From Spirochaetia bacterium (GTDB lineage: Bacteria; Spirochaetota; Spirochaetia; DAHUYW01), in the NCBI GenBank assembly GCA_030041455.1, contig JASHNV010000019.1:1-51034 (forward strand): DNA of 51,034 nucleotides, written 5' to 3'. This document shows positions 24,543 through 33,301 of the stretch, piece by piece. Position numbers and translations under genes: made by a program. The notes beneath the pieces were generated by a model that saw only the letters and a list, made by a program, of their open reading frames with translations, was not told the origin of the DNA and searched no databases. Position 1 is the first letter of the stretch, and each line of letters begins with the position of its first letter.

Positions 24543-25808
24543 ATGAAAGACCGAACGGCACTGCCTCGATGCGCGATCACTCCCGTTCTGGGAGGCCTCA
24601 TGACCATCACTCCTGTTTCGATCGACATGTATCTTCCCGCGTTCTTGAAGATCGCGCGGGAGCTGGGCACCCGGCCGGGCAATCTGACTCTTACGATATT
24701 CGGCTATTTCGTGGGTCTCGCGATCGGCCAGATCTTCTACGGACCGCTCCTTGACCGGTACGGCTGGAAAAGGCCGCTGCGCTGGGGGGCGCTCGCGTAC
24801 CTGTTTTCATCCCTTGGGTGCGCATTCGCGCCGTCCCTCGACGCCCTCGTCGCGTTCCGGTTCTTTCAGGCCCTCGGGGGCGGGGTTGCGGGAGTCGTCG
24901 CCGTCGCGTTGGTTCGCGATCTCTTCGCGCGCCAGGAAGCCGCCGGAATGCTCTCGCTCTTGACGGTGATCCTCGGGGCTTCGCCTCTTCTCGCGCCGAG
25001 TCTTGGAAACGTCGTCTTGTCAGTCCTCGGTTGGCGGGGCATCTTCCTTGTCCAGATGGTATTTGCCGCGATCGTGATCACCTTCGGCCTCACGGTCCTG
25101 CCTGGGGGCTCAAAGCCCGACAGAGAGGTACCGCTCAGGCCAAGGTCGATCGTGAAAACGTACGCCGCTATCGCGGCGACTCCCGGCTTTCTTCGATACG
25201 CGCTCGCGGGCTGCCTTTCTTTCGCCCCCGTCTTCATCTTGGTGGCGGGATCGCCCGACCTCTTCATGCGGTACTTCCACGTCGATCCGCAAAGCTACGC
25301 CATGATCTTCGGCCTGTTGTCGTTGGGGTGGGTCGGCAGCAATCAGCTGAACGCCCTGCTCGTGAGGCGGTTCGACAGCGACGGCCTGCTCGTGATCGGA
25401 CTGACCTGCCAAGCCGCGGTCGCCGTGACCTTTCTGATCGGGGCACTCGGGAGCTGGTGCGGGCTCGTCACCTCGATCGTGCTGTTCTTTTTCTCGCTGT
25501 CCTTCGTGGGGCTCGCCTTGCCGAACGCTTCGGCCGGAGCCCTTTCCCGCGTCGAAGCCCGCGGCGGAAGCGCCGCCGCCCTTTTGGGCGTTCTCCAGAC
25601 CGGCATTGCGGCAACGGTGACGGCGATTCTCGGAGGTTTTCCCGCCAAAAACCTCGTCCTCGTTGCCGCGGCACTGGCGATAAGCGCGCTTCTCGCTCGA
25701 GCGATGCTGCTCCAGGGCGCGAAAAGGAGAGGCGCCGGATCGGAACGGAATTGGGATGACCGGCGAGACGGCCTACCGATCCGATACGGTCGGGAAACGA
25801 TCGGCTGA
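24543..25808 (+). CDS. Bcr/CflA-type MFS multidrug exporter
   Basis: 421 residues with about 12 hydrophobic segments. The N-terminal 'TITPVSIDMYLPAFLKIA' and 'GQIFYGPLLDRYGWKRPL' are the Bcr/CflA motifs (Asp in helix 1, then motif A). 'GGGVAGVVAVALVRDLF' and 'LLTVILGASPLLAPSLG' follow. Drug/H+ antiport at the inner membrane is the family role; the substrate is unknown. The C-terminal ~25 residues are hydrophilic. It is 12 nt upstream of the first YCII gene, so it is probably the first gene of the YCII/hydrolase/sigma-factor operon. Confidence 0.88.
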   Translation: MKDRTALPRCAITPVLGGLMTITPVSIDMYLPAFLKIARELGTRPGNLTLTIFGYFVGLAIGQIFYGPLLDRYGWKRPLRWGALAYLFSSLGCAFAPSLDALVAFRFFQALGGGVAGVVAVALVRDLFARQEAAGMLSLLTVILGASPLLAPSLGNVVLSVLGWRGIFLVQMVFAAIVITFGLTVLPGGSKPDREVPLRPRSIVKTYAAIAATPGFLRYALAGCLSFAPVFILVAGSPDLFMRYFHVDPQSYAMIFGLLSLGWVGSNQLNALLVRRFDSDGLLVIGLTCQAAVAVTFLIGALGSWCGLVTSIVLFFFSLSFVGLALPNASAGALSRVEARGGSAAALLGVLQTGIAATVTAILGGFPAKNLVLVAAALAISALLARAMLLQGAKRRGAGSERNWDDRRDGLPIRYGRETIG

Positions 25809-25820
25809 AGGAGGAATACC

Positions 25821-26138
25821 ATGAAGTGTCCTGTCCCGTTCTGCGCGGAAGAGACGGAGGCCGCTCGTTCCGGTAGCGATCGCCGCGATGGAGAGCTCAC
25901 GAGAGACAGGAATCCGCTCTCCCCACGGAAGCTCGAATCCGCGCATGAGGCGACCACCGTCCGCGTCCGGCAGGCTTCGCGCTCCGGCGGCCCTTTCGCC
26001 GAGACGAAGGAACGCGCCGCCCGCATCGTTGTCCCGGAGGCAGCCGACATCGACGAGGCGCGTTCGATCGCCTCGCGAAGTCACCTGGCGCGAATCGGGA
26101 GCATCGCAGTTCGTCCGATATTGGAGGAGACGCTATGA
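25821..26138 (+). CDS. Diverged YCII (DGPF-type) protein
   Basis: 105 residues, behind a very good ribosome site (AAGGAGG, six bases). The C-terminal half keeps the family pattern: 'ATTVRVRQ', 'GGPFAETKERAAR' (from DGPFAETKE) and 'IDEARSIASRS...IGSIAVRPI'. The N-terminal half no longer resembles the usual 'MKYLCLI' ferredoxin-like strand. It may be a decaying paralog of the next gene, whose ATG overlaps its stop (ATGA). Function is unknown; YCII proteins commonly accompany ECF42 sigma factors. Confidence 0.6.
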   Translation: MKCPVPFCAEETEAARSGSDRRDGELTRDRNPLSPRKLESAHEATTVRVRQASRSGGPFAETKERAARIVVPEAADIDEARSIASRSHLARIGSIAVRPILEETL

Positions 26139-26476
26139 AGTATTTGCTGTTGATTTGCGGAGAGGAAGGTGTCACGCTCGAGCCGAAAGAGGCCGCCTCC
26201 GTAGAGGCGGGCACCGAACGCTGGGTAGCGGAGATGGACGGAAGGAAAATCCGCCTTCTCGGGCATCAGCTTGAAGGGACCAAGAGCGCCAAGACGGTCC
26301 GAATACGTCGCGGAAAACGCACGGTCGTCGACGGACCGTTTGCGGAGACCAAAGAACAGATCGCGGGCTTCGATATCATCGAATGCGCGGATATGAACGA
26401 GGCGATAGAGGTGGCGTCGAAGCACCCCGTTGCGGGTTTTGGGACCGTGGAGATCCGCCCGTTTTGGAGCGAATAA
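26135..26476 (+). CDS. YCII (DGPF) family protein
   Basis: 113 residues with the full pattern: 'MKYLLLICGEEG', 'KTVRIRRGKRTVVDGPFAETKEQ' in parts, 'GFDIIECADMNEAIEVASKHP' in parts and 'GTVEIRPFW'. The fold is a ferredoxin-like dimer. Its biochemical role is unknown, but DGPF proteins are the standard partners of ECF42 sigma factors. The start overlaps the preceding gene by 4 nt, and the stop TAA shares a base with the next ATG (TAATG), indicating tight coupling. Confidence 0.85.
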   Translation: MKYLLLICGEEGVTLEPKEAASVEAGTERWVAEMDGRKIRLLGHQLEGTKSAKTVRIRRGKRTVVDGPFAETKEQIAGFDIIECADMNEAIEVASKHPVAGFGTVEIRPFWSE

Positions 26477-27312
26477 TGGAGCAGTACGACGACGACCTCG
26501 GCAGATTCGAGGCGGAAGGGGCCGCCCCGCTGCCCCCCGCCGACGATTCGGGTTGGATCGATCACGACAACGCCCGGATTTGGTACGCCTCCTACGGCGC
26601 GGGCAAGCCCGTCATCCTTCTCCACGGCGGCCTCGGGAACAGCCGCAACTGGGGCTACCAGGTGCCGGCGCTTGTCGCGAACCACTACCGTGCCGTGGCC
26701 ATCGACAGCCGAGGCCACGGCCGAAGCACGCGGGATGCGAGGCCCTACTCCTACGAGCTGATGGCGGAAGACGTTCGTGCGGTCATGGACTCGTTGCGCC
26801 TTGAAAGGGCCGCCCTTGTCGGCTGGAGCGACGGGGCATGCACCGCGCTGATCCTCTCGTCGCTCGAACCCTCGCGGATCCAGGGCGTGCTCTACTTCGG
26901 GTGCAACATGGACCCGAGCGGCACGAAAGAGTTCCAGTTCACGCCGGTTATCGGGCGGTGCTTAAACCGGCATAAAAAGGACTACGCGGAGCTCTCCGCC
27001 ACGCCGGACGGCTTTGACGAGTTTGCCGAGGCGGTCGGTCTCATGGAGCGGACCCAGCACAATTGGACGGCAAGCGATCTAGCGCGGCTCAACGTCCCGG
27101 TTACGGTCGTCCAGAGCGAGCACGACGAGTTCATCAAGCGAGAACACGCCGAGTACCTCGCACGGACCATCCCCGGAGCGAGGCTCGTCAACCTCGCGGG
27201 CGTCAGTCATTTCGCCCCGCTCCAGCGCCCCGACCGGTTCAACGCCGTTTTGCTCGAGTTCGCGGGCGGCGTTCTTGGCGGGTTGCATGGACCATCGAGT
27301 CGACCGTCCTGA
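26476..27312 (+). CDS. Alpha/beta-hydrolase
   Basis: 278 residues. The oxyanion segment is 'ILLHGGLGNSRNWG'. The nucleophile elbow is 'VGWSDGA' (Ser118), the acid is Asp217 in 'SEHDEF' and the base is His245 in 'GVSHFAPL'. The triad is complete. 'AIDSRGHGRS' is also typical. The substrate is unknown; esters, lactones or haloalkanes are all possible. The start at 26476 comes from the TAATG overlap with the YCII gene. Its last 26 bases overlap the sigma-factor gene. Confidence 0.85.
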   Translation: MEQYDDDLGRFEAEGAAPLPPADDSGWIDHDNARIWYASYGAGKPVILLHGGLGNSRNWGYQVPALVANHYRAVAIDSRGHGRSTRDARPYSYELMAEDVRAVMDSLRLERAALVGWSDGACTALILSSLEPSRIQGVLYFGCNMDPSGTKEFQFTPVIGRCLNRHKKDYAELSATPDGFDEFAEAVGLMERTQHNWTASDLARLNVPVTVVQSEHDEFIKREHAEYLARTIPGARLVNLAGVSHFAPLQRPDRFNAVLLEFAGGVLGGLHGPSSRPS

Positions 27313-28600
27313 CCCCGACGGGGCAACCCCCCGGCTCGAAACGCGCGAGGCCATCGACGCGCTCTATCGAGACGAGTCGCGCCGCGTCCTCGCGACCCTG
27401 ATTCGCCTCCTGGGGGATTTCGATCTTGCCGAGGAGGCGCTCCACGACGCTTTCACTGCCGCCGTGGCGCAGTGGCCGCGCGAGGGGATTCCGGCCAATC
27501 CTCGCTCTTGGCTCGTATCGACCGGGCGGTTCAAGGCGATCGACCGGATGCGTCGCCGCGCCCGCTTCGATTCGGCCGTGGGCGAAATGAAGGTGCGGCT
27601 CGCCGAGGCGGAGCGGCTCGCCTCCGCGCCCGGAAGGCTCGAGGCGGGTCAGCGCGCGGTCCTCGATGCCGACGGCGTTGAAGACGACCGCCTGCGCCTT
27701 ATCTTCATCTGCTGCCATCCGGCCCTCTCCCCGGAAGCCGAGGTCGCCCTGACGCTCCGAGAGGTCTGCGACCTTACGACCGAAGAGATCGCCCGTGCCT
27801 TCCTCACCTCCCCGACGACGATCGCGCAACGGATCGTGCGAGCGAAGGCGAAGATCCGCGGCGCGAGAATCCCCTACGAGGTTCCCGCGCCATCCGAGCT
27901 GCGCGAGCGCTTGGGCAGAGTCCTCCAGGTGATCTATCTCGTCTTCAGCGAAGGATACTTCGCTTCCTCCGGCGAATCGGTGACGAGAGCCGACCTCTCG
28001 GGCGAGGCCATTCGCCTAGGGCGCCTGCTCTTCGAGCTGCTTCCCGACCCCGAGACGATGGGGCTCCTCGCGCTCATGCTCCTGCACGACTCGCGAAGGC
28101 TCGCCCGCGCTTCCGAGACAGGCGAGGTCATCCTGCTCGAAGAGCAGAACCGATCGCTGTGGAACCAGGATCAGATTCGGGAGGGGTCGTCGCTGGTGAC
28201 CAGGGCCCTCTCATCGCGCTCGATCGGCCCCTACGCGCTGCAGGCCGCCATCGCCGCGGTCCACGCCGAGGCGACGGAGGCCGCCGCGACCGACTGGGCG
28301 GAGATTGTCGGGCTCTACGACGTCCTCAGGCGAATCGATCCGTCGCCGGTTGTGGAGCTGAACCGCGCGGCCGCGATCGCCATGCGCGACGGGCCGGAAG
28401 CCGGGCTCACCCTCATCGACGCCATTCTCCATCGGGGCGAGCTCGGTGAGTATCACCTTGCCCACGCGGCGCGCGCCGAGCTCTTGCGCAGGCTCGGGAG
28501 GACCCGGGAAGCGCGAGCCTCCTTCGAACGCGCCTATGAACTCGCGGAGCAAGAGCCGGAGCGCAAGCTCATCCGCCGCCGTCTCGCCGAGCTTGGGTGA
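27287..28600 (+). CDS. ECF42-type RNA polymerase sigma factor with C-terminal helical extension
   Basis: 437 residues. Sigma region 2 covers 'LIRLLGDFDLAEEALHDAF' and 'ANPRSWLVSTGRFKAIDRMRR'. Region 4 covers 'LTLREVCDLTTEEIARAFLTSPTTIAQRIVRAK' in parts. A ~200-residue TPR-like extension follows, including 'VIYLVFSEGYFAS', 'SIGPYALQAAIAAVHAEA' and 'VVELNRAAAIAMRDGPEAGL'. This architecture and the adjacent YCII genes define the ECF42 group, where no anti-sigma factor is used and the extension controls activity. ATG 27287 gives a 26-nt overlap with the hydrolase gene. It probably drives its own operon. Confidence 0.9.
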   Translation: MDHRVDRPDPDGATPRLETREAIDALYRDESRRVLATLIRLLGDFDLAEEALHDAFTAAVAQWPREGIPANPRSWLVSTGRFKAIDRMRRRARFDSAVGEMKVRLAEAERLASAPGRLEAGQRAVLDADGVEDDRLRLIFICCHPALSPEAEVALTLREVCDLTTEEIARAFLTSPTTIAQRIVRAKAKIRGARIPYEVPAPSELRERLGRVLQVIYLVFSEGYFASSGESVTRADLSGEAIRLGRLLFELLPDPETMGLLALMLLHDSRRLARASETGEVILLEEQNRSLWNQDQIREGSSLVTRALSSRSIGPYALQAAIAAVHAEATEAAATDWAEIVGLYDVLRRIDPSPVVELNRAAAIAMRDGPEAGLTLIDAILHRGELGEYHLAHAARAELLRRLGRTREARASFERAYELAEQEPERKLIRRRLAELG

Positions 28601-28888
28601 TCAAGGCAGGTACGCGGGGCGGCGGGAGTGCCGTCGCCTCATGGGCGTCTGTGACCGGCATGACATCTCGATCCAGGCGGGCTGCGGCTCCAGGCTTTCC
28701 CGCGCGGCATACGCTCCGCGCCATTTTTCACCCCGCGGCGGCGAATCCGAGCGGCGCCTGAACCTTCATCGGGAGATCTCGAATCGCCGGCCTCAGGAGC
28801 GCAGCTTCGGCAGGCGACCGGCCCGGAACGCGGAATCGCCACATGAGGCCGCTCGATTCGGCGTCGTAGCGCGCCTTCGGTCGGCACG
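28601..28888. other. Intergenic stretch without recognised gene
   Basis: 288 bp between convergent genes. No frame resembles a known protein, and no strong hairpin was noted. Confidence 0.4.
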
Positions 28889-29245
28889 CTACGGAGCGAC
28901 AAGCTCCCTGATCGGGCGAACCTCGACCGCCCCGAAGCGCGCCGAAGGGATCTTCGCGGCGACTTGGATCGCTTCGTTGAGATCCCGAACTTCGATCAGG
29001 TAGAAGCCGGTGAACTGCTCCTTCGTCTCGACGTACGGACCGTCGGTGATCGAAACCTCTCCGCCGCGGACGCGCACGGTCGTTGAGGCTTCGCCAGGCT
29101 GAAGCGCGCGAGCGATGACAAGCCGACCGTCGCTTTCGACCTCCCTGTCATAGGCGAGGTGCTCCGCGACGAGATCAGCCTCGTCCTTGTCGGATAGGAC
29201 AATGGGGTTGGTCGAGTCGCTGAAGATCATGCACAGGTATTTCAC
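28889..29245 (-). CDS. YCII (DGPF) family protein, convergent copy
   Basis: 118 residues starting 'VKYLCMIFSDS', with 'STTVRVRGGEVSITDGPYVETKEQ' in parts, 'GFYLIEVRDLNEAIQVAAKIP' in parts and 'GAVEVRPI'. The start codon is GTG at 29245, with GGAGG five bases upstream. The consensus motif is DGPY rather than DGPF. It is the best conserved of the three YCII proteins here and faces the sigma-factor operon tail-to-tail. It may be a further target of the same ECF42 factor. Confidence 0.85.
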   Translation of the reverse strand: MKYLCMIFSDSTNPIVLSDKDEADLVAEHLAYDREVESDGRLVIARALQPGEASTTVRVRGGEVSITDGPYVETKEQFTGFYLIEVRDLNEAIQVAAKIPSARFGAVEVRPIRELVAP

Positions 29246-29429
29246 GAGATCCTCCGGTTCGCGGCCAGGCCGCCGCGAGCAATAGAATAGTCGGTCGGGA
29301 ATGCGAAATTCGACAAAGGAAGCGATGATTTCGCTCGGGCGTGGGATCGTGGGCGAGGCCGCGGCGGAAGAGCGGCCCGGGACTCTAGCTCTAACCCGTG
29401 GCAAGCCGAGCGAAGTTCCTCAGAACCGT

Positions 29430-29475
29430 ACTCGGAAGCTTGATGACTTCCGAGTCTTCCGAGTACACTTCCGAG
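29430..29475 (+). promoter_or_regulatory. Cluster of CTTCCGAG repeats upstream of the AlbA_2 gene
   Basis: ACTCGGAAG (29430-29438) is followed by CTTCCGAGT (29447-29455 and again 29456-29464) and CTTCCGAG (29468-29475), just before ATG 29479. One inverted and three direct copies suggest an operator for the adjacent DNA-binding protein. Confidence 0.45.
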
Positions 29476-29478
29476 CAC

Positions 29479-30141
29479 ATGAAGCTTGCCGATCTCCTCA
29501 GCCGACCCGAAGGAAAGACGGTCGAGTTCAAGCGAGATCTCTCAAGTCCGGAAGGAGTCCTCAAAACCATCATTGCGTTTGCGAACACCGCGGGCGGGAC
29601 GCTGATAGTTGGTGTCGAGGAAAAAAACGGCTCGGTCCGAGGCGTCGCCGAACCGCTCGACGAAGAGGAGCGTTTGGCGAATCTTATAAACGATCAGATT
29701 GCTCCGCAACTCGTCCCGGAGATCGAGATCCTTCCGTGGCGCCGAACGCAAGTGCTGAGTATACAGGTGTACCCGAGCCCCGGACGGCCGTACTATCTCA
29801 GGCGTGAGGGTCCAGATGACGGCGTCTACGTGAGAGTCGGCTCCACGAATCGGCACGCAGACCGCGAAATGATCGAAGAGCTTCGTCGCTTCGTTCGAAG
29901 TGAGAGTTTCGACGAACAACCGATGCCCGGGCTCGACGCGGAAACGCTGGATTTTGGAGCGGCGGCGGAAATGTTCGCATCAGTGCGCCGGCTGAATCGG
30001 CGTGATTTTGAGACCCTCCACCTCGTAACCGATTATCAGGGAGGCAAGGTGCCTACCGTCGGAGGGATGCTCCTCTTTGGTCTGGACCGCGAGCGACACT
30101 TTCCGGACGCCTGGATACAGGCGGGACCGACAAGAGCGTGA
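29479..30141 (+). CDS. AlbA_2 (Schlafen-type) DNA-binding domain protein, N-terminal half of a split gene
   Basis: 220 residues from ATG 29479 (a longer frame starts at 29398 but would run through the repeat cluster). 'LLSRPEGKTVEFKRDLSS', 'TIIAFANTAGGTLIVGVEE', 'RPYYLRREG' and 'VYVRVGSTNRHAD' are the AlbA_2 domain found in RecG-like transcriptional regulators. The frame ends abruptly after 'WIQAGPTRA', where homologs continue '..GTDK....D'. The downstream frame carries the rest. A small deletion of about four codons with a frameshift near 30126 is the simplest explanation. The TGA overlaps a GTG start of the second part (GTGA), so two separate proteins may still be made. Confidence 0.7.
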   Translation: MKLADLLSRPEGKTVEFKRDLSSPEGVLKTIIAFANTAGGTLIVGVEEKNGSVRGVAEPLDEEERLANLINDQIAPQLVPEIEILPWRRTQVLSIQVYPSPGRPYYLRREGPDDGVYVRVGSTNRHADREMIEELRRFVRSESFDEQPMPGLDAETLDFGAAAEMFASVRRLNRRDFETLHLVTDYQGGKVPTVGGMLLFGLDRERHFPDAWIQAGPTRA

Positions 30142-30818
30142 TCGTCGATCATCTTGATATCCACTCCTATTTGGCGAGCGCCATCGAGGAGGTCCTCGCC
30201 TTTGTGGATAAGCACATGGTGCATGGGGTAGACATCGGGGCGGTCCGCGGGAAAGAGCGATGGACGCTACCTCCCGTGGCCATTCGGGAAGCGGTGATCA
30301 ACGCCGTAGCGCATGCCGACTATGCACAACGCGGAGCGCCTCTTCGCGTCTCGATATTCGATGACCGGCTTGAAGTCGAGAATCCCGGATTATTGCCGTT
30401 CGGGCTTACGATCGAGGATCTTCACCAGGGTATCTCGAAGTTGCGTAACCGCGTAATCGGTCGGACTTTTCATGCCCTTGGGCTTATTGAACAATGGGGA
30501 AGCGGCGTGCAACGGATGGTCGGCGCATGTCGCGAAGCGGGGCTTCGCACTCCTCTGTTCGAGGAAATTGCAACCCGGTTTCGCGTCACGCTCTTTTCCG
30601 AGCGCGAAGCCGAGGCTGCCCTTGATGAAACGGACCGCGCTATCGTCGGCGCGCTCTCCGGAGGCCAAGGACTCTTGACGAGCGAGATCGCGACAACGAT
30701 CGGCTTGACTCCGCGAGCGACACGCACGAGGCTCGCTCGCCTTGTGGGAATTGGTCTCCTGCGCGAAGTCGGCTCGGGGCCGCAGGATCCCAATCGGCGG
30801 TATTTCCGGACACGATAA
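30138..30818 (+). CDS. HATPase_c_4-type half of the split AlbA_2 regulator with C-terminal winged helix
   Basis: 226 residues from GTG 30138. It holds 'AIREAVINAVAHADYAQRGAP', 'VSIFDDRLEVENPGLLPFGLT' in parts and 'LGLIEQWGSGVQRM', the GHKL-ATPase-like segment that normally follows the AlbA_2 domain in one chain. A C-terminal winged helix ('LLTSEIATTIGLTPRATRTRLARL' in parts) follows. Reading back in this frame gives 'TDKSVIVDHLDIHSYL', which would join the first half after the lost residues. It is therefore half of a broken gene, possibly still translated by coupling. Confidence 0.7.
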   Translation: MIVDHLDIHSYLASAIEEVLAFVDKHMVHGVDIGAVRGKERWTLPPVAIREAVINAVAHADYAQRGAPLRVSIFDDRLEVENPGLLPFGLTIEDLHQGISKLRNRVIGRTFHALGLIEQWGSGVQRMVGACREAGLRTPLFEEIATRFRVTLFSEREAEAALDETDRAIVGALSGGQGLLTSEIATTIGLTPRATRTRLARLVGIGLLREVGSGPQDPNRRYFRTR

Positions 30819-30894
30819 AGACTTCTTGGCAGGGGTCGGAGGTCGCGACGCGGCAAACGACGGGAACTGCTTATCTCCTTGGCTCAGGTAGACG

Positions 30895-31047
30895 CTATCT
30901 GTGGCGCTCGAGGGGCATGAGCTTGGTGTAAGGGGCCGGCGTGCTGGCCACTGCGGCCGTGACGAGCCGGTAGAAGAGCTTGCCGCAATGGGTCGAGAGC
31001 CGCCGATTGAAGCGGATGGCGAACTCGTCGAGGTAGTCAACGTACGA
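30895..31047 (-). pseudogene. C-terminal remnant of an IS1595-like transposase
   Basis: The frame 'YVDYLDEFAIRFNRRLSTHCGKLFYRLV' in parts, followed by 'PAPYTKL' and a stop, matches the end of ISXO2/IS1595 transposases (compare 'YLDEF.FRFNRR...GKLFYRL'). About 50 residues remain. It lies directly behind the DHA2 exporter gene, in the same direction. Confidence 0.65.
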
Positions 31048-31073
31048 CACCGGAGAACTAAGGTTCCCGTCCG

Positions 31074-32750
31074 TCACGCGACCTCGCCTTTCTTCGGTAG
31101 CTTTGCCGGGGCCGCCTGAACCGGCGCCTTCTTCGCCCGAGCGGACTTCAGGAACAGAAACGGGATCGAGCTCGCGATGCTGACGAGAAGCGTGACGAAA
31201 AACGCGTCGTCGATGGACGAGACGAACGCATGGGCTTGGACATACGAGACGAGGATCTCCTTCGCCCTGCTCGTCGCGTCGCTCGAAGTTCCTCCGATCG
31301 CGACCTGTGCGTATCTCGCGATGCCGGCGACGACGCGACCGTATACGGGCGACGCCTGGCTCATCATTTCCCCGTCGACGGCGAGATGAAAGACCTGACG
31401 GCTCATCAAGATGGAGCTCAAAACCGCCACGCCGAAACTCCCTCCGAGCTGCCGGACGATCTGCATCATCCCTGAGGCCTGCGCCGCCTTTGCCACCGGA
31501 GAAGAGGCCATGATGGTTGTCTGGAGCGGCGTGATCATGAGCCCCATGCCGGCGGCAGCGATGCACACGGTCACGATGATCTCCGAATTGCTTGAGTATT
31601 GGGAAAGAAAAACGAAGCGGTACATGCCGTAGGCGCGCAGCACGATGCCCATGACGGCCGGGATCTTCCCTCCGACGAGGTCGGTGATCCTTCCTGAGAG
31701 CAGATTCGCGGCGATCATGACGAAGCCGTACGGAACGAAGATCAGGCCCGCGGCGGTCGGCGTGTATCCAAGACCGACCTGCAGGTACAACGGAAGGAGG
31801 AAGTCGCTTCCGAAGATGCCCAGGCCGAAGATGAGCACGATGACCATGCCCATCGAGAAGTTGTAGGTCTTGAACAGGGAGAAGTCGATCAAGGGATGAT
31901 CCGTCGTTAACTCGACGGCAAAGAACGCGGCGAAGGCCGCCGCCGAAACTCCAAAGCAGACGATAACGAAGGAAGAACCCCAGCCGTCCGTGTTCCACGC
32001 GGCGTTGCCGTCGGCCAGCGCGAGAAGAATCGAGCCGAGCGCGATAGAGAGCGCGGAGAAACCCGCGATGTCGAACGCATGCTTGTTTGCAAGGGGGTAG
32101 TTTCTGACGACGACGTACACCGCGACGATCGCCAAGATCCCGATCGGCACGTTGATGTCGAAAATGAGCTGCCAGGAGAACCGGTCGATGATCCAACCGC
32201 CGAGCGTCGGGCCGAAGGACGTCGAAGAAAGTGACGGTATGGTGAAGAAGCCTATCGCCAATCCGAGCTTCTCCTTTGGAAACTCCCGCCGAATGATCGC
32301 CCCCCCGAGCGGCCCCATGATGCCGCCTCCGATGCCTTGAACGATACGAAAGAAGACGAGGCTTCCGAGGTTCCAGGAGAGGCCGCAGAGGATGGACCCC
32401 GCGGTGAAGATGACGATGCCCGAAAGCAACAGCCTCTTGTAGCCAAACCGGTCGACAAGCCAGCCGGAGGCCGAGAGCATCACGGCAAACGCCAGGATAT
32501 ACGCGGTGATCACCCACTGCACCGCGTCGGTGGTGGCGCCGAAGGCCACCTCGAGCTTTGCGATGGCCACGTTGACGACGGTGCTGTCGAGAAACGGCAT
32601 CGTTATCCCGACGCTTATAGCGATCATGACCGCCCAAGGGTAGGCACGATGTCCCGGCCGCAGCTGCGGAATGGTCGCGACAAGCCTCTCGCGAGCGCGG
32701 TCGATGGTTTGGATCGCGGCGCTCCGTCCGATGATAGTCACTTCGCTCAT
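31074..32750 (-). CDS. DHA2-family MFS drug exporter (EmrB/QacA type)
   Basis: 558 residues from ATG 32750 (a start 20 codons upstream is possible). About 14 hydrophobic helices follow a 40-residue cytoplasmic leader. 'LDSTVVNVAIAKLE' and 'WVITAYILAFAVMLSASGWLVDRFGYKRLL' in parts are the DHA2 helix-1 and motif-A regions. 'GGGIMGPLGGAIIRREFP' is motif B/C. H+-driven export of drugs or toxic metabolites is the family role. No HlyD/EmrA adaptor or TetR repressor is adjacent. The last helix is followed by a Lys/Ala/Pro-rich tail. Confidence 0.9.
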   Translation of the reverse strand: MSEVTIIGRSAAIQTIDRARERLVATIPQLRPGHRAYPWAVMIAISVGITMPFLDSTVVNVAIAKLEVAFGATTDAVQWVITAYILAFAVMLSASGWLVDRFGYKRLLLSGIVIFTAGSILCGLSWNLGSLVFFRIVQGIGGGIMGPLGGAIIRREFPKEKLGLAIGFFTIPSLSSTSFGPTLGGWIIDRFSWQLIFDINVPIGILAIVAVYVVVRNYPLANKHAFDIAGFSALSIALGSILLALADGNAAWNTDGWGSSFVIVCFGVSAAAFAAFFAVELTTDHPLIDFSLFKTYNFSMGMVIVLIFGLGIFGSDFLLPLYLQVGLGYTPTAAGLIFVPYGFVMIAANLLSGRITDLVGGKIPAVMGIVLRAYGMYRFVFLSQYSSNSEIIVTVCIAAAGMGLMITPLQTTIMASSPVAKAAQASGMMQIVRQLGGSFGVAVLSSILMSRQVFHLAVDGEMMSQASPVYGRVVAGIARYAQVAIGGTSSDATSRAKEILVSYVQAHAFVSSIDDAFFVTLLVSIASSIPFLFLKSARAKKAPVQAAPAKLPKKGEVA

Positions 32751-33230
32751 CTTCTTGCCCCCGTGCTTTGAAGTGCGACGGATGTCGCGGAGAGGACGTC
32801 CGTCTTCCATGCTTGAGTATCAGTCCGGCAGGCGACGAACTCAATCGACAGTTTCAGGCGGATATCGCAAATGCGACACGAGGTCGAATCTGTCGCGGTT
32901 CCGGGGGATCCGCGGAGCTGAAAAACGGGGTTTTCGCTTTCGGAACGCGCTCAGGCGGCCTGCTTGAGAACCCGCGCGGCGAGCTCGGGCCGTGTCGCGG
33001 CGACAGGAAGGCGAACGGGCTGCGTTCTACGGTCGCTTCCGGGGTACCTTTCACCCCGTCGAGGCCCCTACGACAGACGAGAGGAGATCGCCGGGCTTCG
33101 CGAACGGCAGCTTCAACGGAGAATCCGATCGCCGGTCCCGACGATGCCGGGACCTTTCGATGGACGGCCTCGCGTCGCTCGGGAGATCCTTGCCGGTGGA
33201 AGAGCTACGGGAGCGCGGCTTCCTGTCGAA
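32751..33230. other. Long gap without recognised gene
   Basis: About 480 bp. No frame on either strand resembles a known family. A minus-strand frame ends in 'PELAARVLKQAA' at 32950 but is short and opens after a nearby stop, so it may be a gene remnant. Confidence 0.35.
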
Positions 33231-33255
33231 GGGGCCGTCCCAAAGAGACGGCCCC
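33231..33255 (-). terminator. Hairpin downstream of hppA
   Basis: A 9-bp perfect stem, GGGGCCGTC with GACGGCCCC, and a 7-nt loop, 47 bp after the hppA stop. The following bases are not a good U-tract, so termination may be weak or Rho-assisted. Confidence 0.5.
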
Positions 33256-33301
33256 CTCGCAAGCGACGCCCAGAAAGGGATGCAGGTGAGCTCGGAGCGG
33301 T

